Shown: positions 24,777 to 33,088 of the stretch, piece after piece
Layout: each line of letters opens with the position of its first letter
Numbering within the stretch: the stretch's first letter is position 1
Assembly: GCA_902812455.1 (NCBI GenBank)
Contig: CADDZH010000001.1
Span: 62,001-126,000 of the forward strand
Reading direction: 5' to 3'
Length of the DNA: 64,000 nucleotides
Origin: Chloroflexota bacterium
GTDB taxonomy: Bacteria > Chloroflexota > Ktedonobacteria > Ktedonobacterales > Ktedonobacteraceae
Translations under genes and position numbers: made by a program
Notes under the pieces: model-generated
Databases searched by the model: none
Seen by the model: only the letters and a program-made list of their open reading frames with translations
Told to the model about the DNA's origin: nothing

Positions 24777-26357
24777 ATGAGAGCCATTATTAGCGTCGCA
24801 GATCGTGAAGGATTACCGGAGCTAGCAAGGGAACTACAGAACCTCGGTGTGGCAATCTTCTCAACAAGTGGCACACTGCGGGCGTTACGCTCTGCGGGCA
24901 TTCAAGCAGAGCCGGTTACTACGCTTACGCAATTTCCGGAGATGCTCGGCGGGCGTGTCAAGACTTTGCATCCATCTATTTTAGCCGGTATTCTCGCCCG
25001 GCGCGATATGCCTGAGCACCTGGAAGAAATCCAGGCGCATGGCATTGCCCCAATTGATATCGTTGTTGCCAACCTGTACCCCTTTGCCGAGACAGTAGCG
25101 CGCCCCGCTACGGCATTGAAAGAGGCCCAGGAGCAGATCGATATTGGCGGCGTGACGCTGATACGGGCAGCCGCCAAGAATTTCCAGGATGTGCTTGTGC
25201 TAGTGCGCCCGCAAGATTACGCCTCTGTGATGCAAGAATGGAGCGAGCTGGGCGATGTCAGCCTGGAAACGCGCAGGCGGCTTGCCGCGATCGCCTTTCA
25301 ATATACTGCAAGCTATGATACAGCCATTGCTGAATATTTCCGTCAACCGGCCACGGATTATTTCCCAGAAGAGCTAACCCTTTCGTTAGAGCGCATACGC
25401 ATCCTGCGCTATGGAGAAAACCCGCACCAGCGGGCCGCGTTTTATCGCTGGGCAGAGGTCACACCAGCCTCAGCGTTGCCGGTGCCCACTGTGGCCGGAG
25501 CAGAGGTGCTGCATGGCAAGGAACTCTCATACAACAATCTGCTCGACCTTGATGCCGCGCTGGCTGCTGCCGGTAGTTTCACGGCTCCCACCGTGGCGAT
25601 CATCAAGCACACCAATCCGTGCGGGCTGGCCTGTGGCGATACGCTGCTAGAAGCTTATAAGAAGGCTCACGCGGGCGATCCGATTTCAGCATATGGCGGC
25701 ATTATCGGCTGCAACCGGCGGGTCGATGCAGACACGGCACGCGAGATCACGCAGTTATTCTACGAGGCCGTCATTGCTCCAGGTTATACGTCAGAGGCGC
25801 TGGAGATACTGCGCGGAAAAAAGAACCTGCGCCTGCTCGCCACGCATAGCCCCATTGAACCGCGGGCCGTAAACACGCAATCGCTGATGGCTGGGCGCCC
25901 CGATGTGCGTAGCGTGAGCGGTGGCCTGCTCTTGCAAACGCCAGATTATATTGCAGAGCAGGAGCAGGAGATCGAATATTCGGTCGTGACCGAGCGCGAG
26001 CCAACCTTAGAGGAAGTGACCGATCTGCTGTTTGCGTGGAAGGTGGTGCGCCACGTGAAATCGAACGCCATTGTGCTGGCCCACAAGCTGGCAGTAGTCG
26101 GCGTGGGCGCGGGACAGATGAACCGCGTGACCAGCGTCAACCTGGCAGTAGAGAAAGCGGCAGAGCGCGCGCGCGGCTCGGTGCTGGCATCGGATGCCTT
26201 CTTCCCCTTTGATGATGGCGTCGAAGCAGCGGCCAAAGCCGGTGTTACGGCCATCATCCAGCCTGGCGGCTCCATTCGCGACGAGGATGCTATTCGCATG
26301 GCCAATCGCTACGCTATCGCCATGATCTTTACGGGCAGGCGGCATTTCCGGCATTGA
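24777..26357 (+). CDS. purH: Bifunctional AICAR transformylase / IMP cyclohydrolase
   Basis: Catalyses the last two steps of purine synthesis, from AICAR to IMP. The N-terminal cyclohydrolase domain begins RAIISVADREGL and contains FSTSGTLRALR and GGRVKTLHPSILAGIL, with the HP of that motif in the active site. The transformylase domain holds RYGENPHQRAAFY, the catalytic KHTNPCGLA, and SDAFFPFDDGVEAAAKAG near the end. Length (526 residues) is standard. AAAGGA lies ten bases before the ATG. No other pur genes are adjacent. A repeat-dense gap follows. Confidence 0.97.
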   Translation: MRAIISVADREGLPELARELQNLGVAIFSTSGTLRALRSAGIQAEPVTTLTQFPEMLGGRVKTLHPSILAGILARRDMPEHLEEIQAHGIAPIDIVVANLYPFAETVARPATALKEAQEQIDIGGVTLIRAAAKNFQDVLVLVRPQDYASVMQEWSELGDVSLETRRRLAAIAFQYTASYDTAIAEYFRQPATDYFPEELTLSLERIRILRYGENPHQRAAFYRWAEVTPASALPVPTVAGAEVLHGKELSYNNLLDLDAALAAAGSFTAPTVAIIKHTNPCGLACGDTLLEAYKKAHAGDPISAYGGIIGCNRRVDADTAREITQLFYEAVIAPGYTSEALEILRGKKNLRLLATHSPIEPRAVNTQSLMAGRPDVRSVSGGLLLQTPDYIAEQEQEIEYSVVTEREPTLEEVTDLLFAWKVVRHVKSNAIVLAHKLAVVGVGAGQMNRVTSVNLAVEKAAERARGSVLASDAFFPFDDGVEAAAKAGVTAIIQPGGSIRDEDAIRMANRYAIAMIFTGRRHFRH

Positions 26358-26380
26358 TCGCTGAGGGTTCTAGGACGAGG

Positions 26381-26506
26381 GCAAGGGCAGGCACAAGGGA
26401 GAAGCGGACGGACGACCACAAGGGCCTACCCAACCACTCCGCATCCCCGCTCGCCCCTATGATACGCGATTCATTTCCGCACAAGGTGCGTTTCTGGAAA
26501 CGATTG
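26381..26506 (-). repeat. Minus-strand copy of a roughly 115-bp dispersed repeat
   Basis: Read on the minus strand it runs from AATCGTTTCCAGAAACG through CGTATCATAGGGGCGAGC to GGTAGGCCCTTGTGGTCGTC. The same order and spacing are seen on the plus strand at 55586-55697, with scattered differences. It lies just after purH. Confidence 0.75.
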
Positions 26507-26565
26507 GAATCCCCACACATAGTTGTTTCTCTATGATCCCTGTCCCCAATAACGCACATATGCAG

Positions 26566-26645
26566 CGGCATGGCGTATATCGTAGGGGCGAGGGCGGTTG
26601 TGGAGCGGAGTGGTGGGCCTTTATGGTCGCCCGCCTGGCTCATCA
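26566..26645 (+). repeat. Shorter plus-strand copy of the same repeat
   Basis: ATCGTAGGGGCGAGGGCGG, then GGAGCGGAGTGGTGGGCC and TTTATGGTCGCCCGCC match 55636-55697 almost exactly. It faces the copy at 26381-26506 in inverted orientation. Confidence 0.75.
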
Positions 26646-26814
26646 TCGGCCTTCCCTTGTCAATAGGATGGAGACTCGTCAGTTCCGAGGCGATTGACAA
26701 AAAACTTCACGCCTTCTATGATTGAAGGGAGTAGGGTCCATCGCCTTGCAAATGTAGAGTGCCAATTCATGGAATTTGATAAAAGAAGCGGAATATGAAT
26801 TGGCTGAGACAAAG

Positions 26815-26853
26815 CCGATCAATCGGCGGTGGGCACGATAAATCGGCCCCTAC
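26815..26853 (-). repeat. Intergenic copy of the repeat found inside the DNA methylase gene
   Basis: Exact reverse complement of 5564-5602 over all 39 bases. The CCGATCAATCGG end is itself palindromic. It lies about 100 bases before the helix-turn-helix gene. Confidence 0.85.
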
Positions 26854-26955
26854 GGATGCCCCACTCAATTTGTTCATTTGCATAATTGGCATATTAGTGC
26901 CTGCATGGGGCCAGGAAAAGGGGATACCGGCAAGCGCGCTACCGGAAATAGACAG

Positions 26956-27225
26956 ATGATCGAACTCAACGGAGAAACATACCTGGATGGAGACGAAGCC
27001 TGTCGTCTCCTCGGCATCAAGGCCTCGACGCTCTACACGTATGTGAGCAGAGGCATATTGAAAAGCTACAGGCAGGGCATCAAACGGCAGCGGCTCTACA
27101 AAAGAGCGGAACTTGAGGCCCTGTTGCAGTTGCGCCCCAGTACCGGCAGCAGGACGGAGCAAGCAGCAGAGGAGGGCGGCTCGCGTAGCATTCCTCTCGC
27201 CGAGGATTGGATGCCATATATCTAA
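26956..27225 (+). CDS. Stand-alone excisionase/MerR-like helix-turn-helix protein
   Basis: Small predicted DNA-binding protein of 89 residues. The segment EACRLLGIKASTLYTYVSRG is a clear helix-turn-helix of the excisionase or MerR type, followed by a basic wing (KRQRLYKRAELEALL). In several bacteria a very similar domain is the N-terminal part of a citrate synthase-family protein; here no citrate synthase follows, so the gene may be an orphaned domain or a true small regulator. ATG at 26956 is chosen to place the domain at the start; no strong Shine-Dalgarno sequence is seen. The stop overlaps TAAGGAG, which serves the next small open frame. Confidence 0.6.
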   Translation: MIELNGETYLDGDEACRLLGIKASTLYTYVSRGILKSYRQGIKRQRLYKRAELEALLQLRPSTGSRTEQAAEEGGSRSIPLAEDWMPYI

Positions 27226-27233
27226 GGAGCCTC

Positions 27234-27359
27234 ATGCCAGGAAATGTATCAACGTGTGCTTCGCTCGCCATTGCCTGCTCCGTTGGCGGCTTCAAAGGAG
27301 TTTTCGTCCACGCTGTTCTCAGCGCTTTAGAGGTGGCTGAAACTGCTACTCGACTTTAA
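27234..27359 (+). CDS. Possible 41-residue small protein
   Basis: Short open frame starting at ATG with AAGGAG five bases upstream, overlapping the stop of the helix-turn-helix gene. The product is mildly hydrophobic in the middle (ASLAIACSVGGFKGVFV) and has two Cys. Support is only the good ribosome binding site and the tight spacing; it could be chance or decayed coding sequence. No family was recognised. Confidence 0.3.
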   Translation: MPGNVSTCASLAIACSVGGFKGVFVHAVLSALEVAETATRL

Positions 27360-27442
27360 ACGTGTGTTAAGGAGACGGAAAACCTATTATTCGTCTAACT
27401 AGTTAGCGATTCCCCGAACACTATGAAAGGCAGGAACATAGA

Positions 27443-27772
27443 ATGGCTCTTGAAGACTACCTGGAACCAGAAATAGCAGTAACTGCAGCGGTCACAGCAG
27501 CCATTTTTTCACCGCAGGCCCGTAAGCTCATCCGCAAAGGGGTTGTCTATGGCCTGGCAGGCATACTGATAGCTGGCGATGCCATTAGCTCATTTGCCCG
27601 CAGCGTGGGTCAAGGCGTACAGGAGGCGGGAGCCTCCGCAGCCAGCGCGGCCCAGAGCGCAGCCAGCGAAGCCCGAACAGAAGCTACAGAGTCTGCTGCT
27701 ACCAGCACAGCACAAAAAAGAACATCGCAGGCACAGAAAAGTAGTACAGAGCGCGCGGGAGGCAAACCCTGA
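27443..27772 (+). CDS. Small membrane-associated protein upstream of a P-type ATPase
   Basis: 109 residues, unnamed family. The N-terminal part (residues 1-45) has ITVTAAVTAA-like hydrophobic sequence, a conserved-looking SPQARKLIRKGVVYGLAG block and one membrane-associated helix. The rest is an Ala/Ser/Glu-rich low-complexity tail that should be helical or disordered and ends in Lys/Arg. ATG has AAAGGCAGG upstream. The next gene starts on the last base of its stop codon (TGATG), so the two are translated together, and the large ATPase follows 46 bases later. A role as an accessory to the pump is inferred from position only. Confidence 0.65.
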   Translation: MALEDYLEPEIAVTAAVTAAIFSPQARKLIRKGVVYGLAGILIAGDAISSFARSVGQGVQEAGASAASAAQSAASEARTEATESAATSTAQKRTSQAQKSSTERAGGKP

Positions 27773-28170
27773 TGAGCCAGCCACAAGGAGAGATGCCACA
27801 GCAACCGGCCACGGCACGCGCTGAAGAGCTGCTGGAGCGCCTGGGAAAGCAGATTGGCCTCTTTGCAGGGCGTGCCGGCCAGCATATTCAAAGCGCTGCA
27901 ACATACATCCGTGAGGAAGCTGATCGGATGGATCGGCCGCAGACTGCACCGGGTGAAAAGCCACATTCACCGCCGGTAGCACGCGCTAACGTAACAGCCC
28001 AGGAAGCATCTGAGAAGGCTGAAGAGATGGTAGACCGCGTGGGGCAGCGCCTCGCTCACTTTACAGCAGCGGCCAGCCGGCAAATCCAGAAAGGCGTTGC
28101 CCTTGCGCGTGAGGAAGCCGAAGATATGTGGGCCGAGGCGCAAAACATCCGGCAGAGGAATAATCGATAG
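27772..28170 (+). CDS. Small helical protein with an internal duplication
   Basis: 132 residues, unnamed. Two similar segments of about 40 residues are visible: AEELLERLGKQIGLFAGRAG with ATYIREEADRM, and AEEMVDRVGQRLAHFTAAAS with VALAREEAEDM. Both look like amphipathic helices, separated by a Pro-rich linker, a design seen in phasin-like or membrane-surface proteins. No signal peptide and no full membrane span. It is coupled by a one-base overlap to the gene before it and sits directly ahead of the fused P-type ATPase, so a pump-associated role is possible. Confidence 0.65.
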   Translation: MSQPQGEMPQQPATARAEELLERLGKQIGLFAGRAGQHIQSAATYIREEADRMDRPQTAPGEKPHSPPVARANVTAQEASEKAEEMVDRVGQRLAHFTAAASRQIQKGVALAREEAEDMWAEAQNIRQRNNR

Positions 28171-28216
28171 TTACCAACCCTACAGGCTACAACACAATAG
28201 AAGTTGAGAGAGCGTT

Positions 28217-31200
28217 ATGAGTGTAGCTGTTGAGCAGGAACCTTACGTTCTTCATGCTCTTCCTGGGAGGGTGCGGCTCCATTTGCCCTGGTGGGAGGGA
28301 CAGGGCAAACGCATCATAGAAACACATCTACGCCAGGTAGAAGGAGTGCGCAACGTACAGGCCAATGCTGCCACCGGCAATGTGCTCATTCAATTTGACC
28401 CGGCAGTCACAGATGAGCAGGCGGTACTGGCAGCGGTACGTGATCTTGAACCCGATGTTGTGAATGCACAAGAAAAGGAGCCTGCGCCGCCACCCACGTT
28501 ACATGAACGGCAGGGACACAAGATTCGGGCTCGTATCGCTGTGCGCGGGCTGGATCGCGACCCCCACCTGGCAAAGCGCGTGATCGAACATATTGAGAAC
28601 CACCACCCAGGGGTGCATGTTCGAGCCAATCCACTTACCGGCCGCGTGCTCGTTGAGTTCACAAGACATGAAGCAGACCTGGATGATCTGATCGCTGAAA
28701 TAACCGGCATGGAATTGCCTGAGTTGCCGGGTGAAGATCGCCCTGCCCATCCGCTCGATCCAGGGCCTTTGATTCAAAGCGCTGCTCGTACAATCGGAGC
28801 GACCCTCGGCCTCGGGCTGCTGGCCGTCCGGCAATTCATTGGGTCCCAAGAGCCTCTGCCAGGAGCAGGTGTTGCCGTTCAAATCGCGAGCATCATCGGT
28901 ATTTTACAGGGCATTCCTCCTGTTCGCTACGGATTGCGACGGTTATTTGGACGCACTATTGCCGACCTGCTCGTGAATATACCCGGCATCATCACACTTA
29001 CTCTTGCCGGCAGCCCGCTCGGCCTTGCTCTCACCGAAGGCGAGTCCTTGCGCCTGCTTACTGAGACATATGCGCGACGAGCAGCCTGGAAACGACACGA
29101 AGAACGGGTTAGCAATGCCCCCTCTGCTCAACCGGATGCCATCATACACCTGGAGACCGGTGATCGCACACCTCTGGCCGCAAAGGTCCTCGAGGGCTAT
29201 GGGACAGCGATTGGACGCGATGGCATGCCCCTACCGGTTGTTCAGGGAGACACTATCCCGCCGGGAGCTCGCTTATATGGCGGCCCATTTGTATTGAAGC
29301 TGCAGCACGAGGAATCGTTCCAGGCATTTACGCCGGAACCACGCCCTGCTCCAGTTACCCCAACACTTTATGAGCGCTATCTACAAGTAGTAGGCGTGCT
29401 CTCTCTGATCTATGCGGGAGCTACAGCTCTTCTCACTCGTTCATTCAACCGGACACTTGCCTCGCTGTTGCTGGTCAACCCCCGCACAGCGGCTATAGGC
29501 CTGGATACTGCCGAACTTGGGGCTGCGGCGAGCGTGCTGCGGGCAGGTGTAACCATAGTTGGTACGCGTACTGATCGTCTAATTCGCCGGCCCGGTACGG
29601 TTCTGCTGGATGGAGCTCGCCTGCTCACCGACAGGCTTGAACTTGTTAGCGCTCTGCCCCTGGCCCAGGACTACGAGCCTGCCGAGTTGCAGGCGCGAGC
29701 GGCTGGAGTAGCTGCTGCGGCGGGCTCACCGTGGGGCGGCGTTTTCAGGTCGAGCAGCGTAATACCGGCTAGCGACGGCACATTTGATGGCAAAACTGCC
29801 AGCGCTTATGCTGAGGGTGTGCGCTATAGGCTCGGTCCCGTTGAGGATTGGGGTGCCCTACCAGAAGCGGCGCGTATAAGGCAGCGCGGCGACTATGTGC
29901 TGGCACTTCAAAGCGAGCGCGAGGAGCGCCCTCTGGGAATCTTTGCGCTGCGGCCCAGGCTCGCGCCAGGTATTCAAGACCTGGTGCAGGTATGCCAGCG
30001 CTACAATGTAGAACTTGCAGTGCTCAATAGCGGCGATCAGCTCGCAGTAGAGGCGCTGGCACGTCGTGCAGGCATAGCCCTGATTGATAATGACGATGCC
30101 GTAGGCGTCATTCGCACAAAACAACAGCAGGGAGGGCTGGTAGCGTTCGTTTCAGACAATGCCGGCGCTGCCGCAGGCTTTGCTGCCTGCGATCTGGCCA
30201 TTGGCCTCACGGATGACCGCTACCGCTTACCGGCACGTGCCGACCTGCTGGCTCCCGATCTTACAGGCGTTGCCGCTATCATTGAAGCTGGTGTACGTCG
30301 AGATGCAACGGTGCGCGATTCTGTTGGGCTTTCAGCAGTATCCAACCTCGTTGGCTTGATCTGGGGCTTGCGGGGTATGCCGGGTGTGGAAGTTGCATCG
30401 CGTGCCGTATATATTACTGCACTCGGTACACTACTCGATGGCTGGCTACGACTACGCGGTGGAGAGCGATCGCGGCTGGCCATTTCCAGGCTCGTAGACC
30501 CTAGACCAGAACGCTGGGGACAACGCAGCATAGAGAATGTCTTACGCACCCTGCGCACAACAGAACATGGCCTGGCAAACGCGCAGGCAGCCGAGCGGCG
30601 GCAGGGAACCCCGGCGCAGTACCGGCGCAATCAATTGTTGACCGCCCTGCTCGAGCAGGTTCGCTCCCCGCTTATTGGCATCCTTGCCGCCGGCGCTGGT
30701 CTCTCGCTCCTTTTCGGCGCGACCGGTGATGTGATCATCATCTGCGGCACGATCCTGGCGAATGTGCTGGTGGGCGCCTGGCAAGAAAATCGAGCGAACC
30801 GCGTTGCTGAAACACTGCAACGGCTGGGAACCTCTAAGGCCAAAGTACTGCGCGATGGGCGCGTGGTAACCATCCTATCAAACGAGGTTGTGCCCGGCGA
30901 TGTGCTAGTGCTCGCGCCAGGTGATCGGGTCGCTGCCGATGCTCGCGTATTAAGCTCACAGGGATTGGAGGTGGACGAGGCCGCGCTGACCGGAGAATCG
31001 CTCCCCGTTCCCAAAGACCCCTCAGGCCCAACTGATGCCAGCCGTATTGTCCTGGAAGGCAGTGACGTGACGAGCGGCAATGGGCGTGCTATCGTAGTAG
31101 CGGTTGGCCGCCAGACGCGCATGGGCGCCACTGCTGCCGCGTTGTCTAGCGACGAGATAGAAGAAAGCCCGCTGGGCGTGCGCTTGAGCCGCATGTTACG

Positions 31201-33088
31201 TGTGATACTGCCGCTTACCCTCGCAGGAGGTGCCATCGTTGTCCTTTCCGGCCTCCTCTGGAGACGGCCCCTGGCATCTCAACTGGCTACCGGCGTCACT
31301 ATTGCCCTGGCCGGTGTCCCCGAAGGCTTACCACTGCTTGCTCGCGTAGGCGAAGCCGGCGTGGCTCGCCGCCTGGCAAGCCATGATGCCGTTGTGCGCC
31401 GCCTCTCAGCAGTTGAGGCGCTCGGGCGAGTCGATGTCGCCTGTGCCGATAAGACCGGCACCATGACAGAAGGGCATCTCGCGCTGAGCCTGGTGGCCAG
31501 CATCGACCAGGAAGCAAAGTTATCAGAGCACTTACCGGGCAGCCTGCGCCACGTGTTGTTGACAGCCGCACTAGCCAGCCCTCATCCAGATGCACCCGGC
31601 ATTTCCGCCCATCCTACCGACGTGGCCGTCATTCGTGGCGCGCAGGAGGCCGGCCTGGGCGAAAAGCTGCGCGTGAAGCACGAAGCCGAACTGTCGTTTG
31701 ATCCTGTGCGCTCCTTCCATGCTACCCTTGCACAAGGACGCCTTTGTCTTAAGGGAGCGCCAGAAGCTCTCATACCTCGCTGCAACTGGATATTGAGCCA
31801 GGGCGAGAAACATCCCTTGAACGAGGAAACACGGAGCAAGCTATCTGGCCTTGCCCGGCGGCTGGCAGAACGCGGCCTGCGTATCCTGATGGTTGCTGAA
31901 GGCTCGAGCGATACACCTCTCGACAACCCGCGCGATCTCACGGCCCTGGGTTTCGTGGGCATCAGCGATCCTCTCCGGCCTATGGTTTATGCGGCTGTGC
32001 ACCGCTGTCGTGAGGCGGGAGTGCGCGTGATCATGATCACGGGCGATCATCCTGCTACAGCACGTGCCATTGCCCAGGAGGCAGGCCTGCTCAACCATGA
32101 CGGTGAAGTGCTTACGGGAACTGAAATTGCCGGTCTCCAGAATGGCGAGCTGGACGAGCGCCTTGAGCATGCCACAGTTATCGCGCGGGCTACACCGCTG
32201 GACAAGCTGCGCATTATCGAGAGCCTGCAGCGCGGGGGACACGCCGTCGCTATGACAGGTGATGGCGTCAATGACGCACCCGCTCTGCGGCTGGCCGATG
32301 TGGGAGTAGCGATGGGGCGTGCAGGCACCGAAGTAGCTCGCCAAACAGCCGACGTGGTGATCGTCGATGATGATTTTGCGACGCTGGTGGATACATTCGT
32401 CGAGGGACGCGGCTTCTGGCGTAACATCCGGCGCTCCCTGGGCCTTCTGCTGGGCGGCAATATGGGAGAGCTTGGCCTGGTAGTGGGGGCCAGCCTCTTG
32501 GGAGCTAATACTCCTCTCACGGCCAGCCAGATTCTTGCCATGAACGCCATTACCGATATCTTACCGGCTATGGCTGTGGCTCTCCAGCCGCCTGAACATC
32601 GCAACCTTGCTATGCTCAGCCGTGAGGGGACAGCCGCTCTCGATAGACCTTTGCGCAATGAGATTCTGCGGCGGGGCATCGCTACCACAGTACCATCGCT
32701 GGCGGCTTACCTGATCATGCAGGCCTACGAAGATCTACCACAGGCCCGTTCTGTTGCCTTCGCCAGTATTGTCACCACCCAGCTTGCCCAGACGCTTGAG
32801 GCCGGCCGTTCCGAAGGGAACCTTACCCGCTCGGTGCTGGCTGCCGTGGGAGGCTCCCTGAGTGTCCTGATCGCATCTTTCGCCATCCCGCCCCTGCGCA
32901 ATTTCCTCAGCCTGGTCATACCATCGCCGCTTGGCCTGGCACTGATCGCCGGTGGAACGCTCGCTGCCCTGCTGGTAAGCTATGCACTAGCTGCAATTCC
33001 AGACCTGTTGCCTGCAGGTCGTGCTCCAGCAGCGCTGCTTCCTCCAATGCAGGCGAGGCCCGCTATGATGCAGGTACAATCACGCTAG
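28217..33088 (+). CDS. CtpI-like giant P-type ATPase: degenerate P1B-like half fused to an active P2-like half
   Basis: Membrane cation pump of 1623 residues, similar in size and plan to mycobacterial CtpI. Two HMA-like domains (about 1-75 and 95-170) lack the CxxC metal site. Residues 180 to about 740 look like a P1B ATPase that has lost catalysis: LLDGARLL at 465 replaces DKTGT, VNPRTAA replaces the CPC helix, and SDNAGAAAGF replaces GDGxNDxPAL. The second half is intact: TGES near 925, PEGLPL in helix 4 (P2-type), DKTGT with D1078, and GDGVNDAPAL near 1348. The ion is unknown; PEGLP points to Ca, Mg or Na rather than copper. The end overlaps the convergent MFS gene by nine bases. Confidence 0.88.
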   Translation: MSVAVEQEPYVLHALPGRVRLHLPWWEGQGKRIIETHLRQVEGVRNVQANAATGNVLIQFDPAVTDEQAVLAAVRDLEPDVVNAQEKEPAPPPTLHERQGHKIRARIAVRGLDRDPHLAKRVIEHIENHHPGVHVRANPLTGRVLVEFTRHEADLDDLIAEITGMELPELPGEDRPAHPLDPGPLIQSAARTIGATLGLGLLAVRQFIGSQEPLPGAGVAVQIASIIGILQGIPPVRYGLRRLFGRTIADLLVNIPGIITLTLAGSPLGLALTEGESLRLLTETYARRAAWKRHEERVSNAPSAQPDAIIHLETGDRTPLAAKVLEGYGTAIGRDGMPLPVVQGDTIPPGARLYGGPFVLKLQHEESFQAFTPEPRPAPVTPTLYERYLQVVGVLSLIYAGATALLTRSFNRTLASLLLVNPRTAAIGLDTAELGAAASVLRAGVTIVGTRTDRLIRRPGTVLLDGARLLTDRLELVSALPLAQDYEPAELQARAAGVAAAAGSPWGGVFRSSSVIPASDGTFDGKTASAYAEGVRYRLGPVEDWGALPEAARIRQRGDYVLALQSEREERPLGIFALRPRLAPGIQDLVQVCQRYNVELAVLNSGDQLAVEALARRAGIALIDNDDAVGVIRTKQQQGGLVAFVSDNAGAAAGFAACDLAIGLTDDRYRLPARADLLAPDLTGVAAIIEAGVRRDATVRDSVGLSAVSNLVGLIWGLRGMPGVEVASRAVYITALGTLLDGWLRLRGGERSRLAISRLVDPRPERWGQRSIENVLRTLRTTEHGLANAQAAERRQGTPAQYRRNQLLTALLEQVRSPLIGILAAGAGLSLLFGATGDVIIICGTILANVLVGAWQENRANRVAETLQRLGTSKAKVLRDGRVVTILSNEVVPGDVLVLAPGDRVAADARVLSSQGLEVDEAALTGESLPVPKDPSGPTDASRIVLEGSDVTSGNGRAIVVAVGRQTRMGATAAALSSDEIEESPLGVRLSRMLRVILPLTLAGGAIVVLSGLLWRRPLASQLATGVTIALAGVPEGLPLLARVGEAGVARRLASHDAVVRRLSAVEALGRVDVACADKTGTMTEGHLALSLVASIDQEAKLSEHLPGSLRHVLLTAALASPHPDAPGISAHPTDVAVIRGAQEAGLGEKLRVKHEAELSFDPVRSFHATLAQGRLCLKGAPEALIPRCNWILSQGEKHPLNEETRSKLSGLARRLAERGLRILMVAEGSSDTPLDNPRDLTALGFVGISDPLRPMVYAAVHRCREAGVRVIMITGDHPATARAIAQEAGLLNHDGEVLTGTEIAGLQNGELDERLEHATVIARATPLDKLRIIESLQRGGHAVAMTGDGVNDAPALRLADVGVAMGRAGTEVARQTADVVIVDDDFATLVDTFVEGRGFWRNIRRSLGLLLGGNMGELGLVVGASLLGANTPLTASQILAMNAITDILPAMAVALQPPEHRNLAMLSREGTAALDRPLRNEILRRGIATTVPSLAAYLIMQAYEDLPQARSVAFASIVTTQLAQTLEAGRSEGNLTRSVLAAVGGSLSVLIASFAIPPLRNFLSLVIPSPLGLALIAGGTLAALLVSYALAAIPDLLPAGRAPAALLPPMQARPAMMQVQSR

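Larger units (their letters stand above)
26358..26955. other. Repeat-dense gap between purH and an orphan HTH gene
   Basis: About 600 bases without a credible gene. It holds three repeat copies (26381-26506, 26566-26645 and 26815-26853) belonging to two families. The open frames seen in it run through the repeats and lack ribosome binding sites. Confidence 0.6.

Noticed and set aside
26329..26700. 123-codon minus-strand open frame after purH
   Set aside because: It runs through the inverted repeats, and similar frames appear wherever this repeat occurs.
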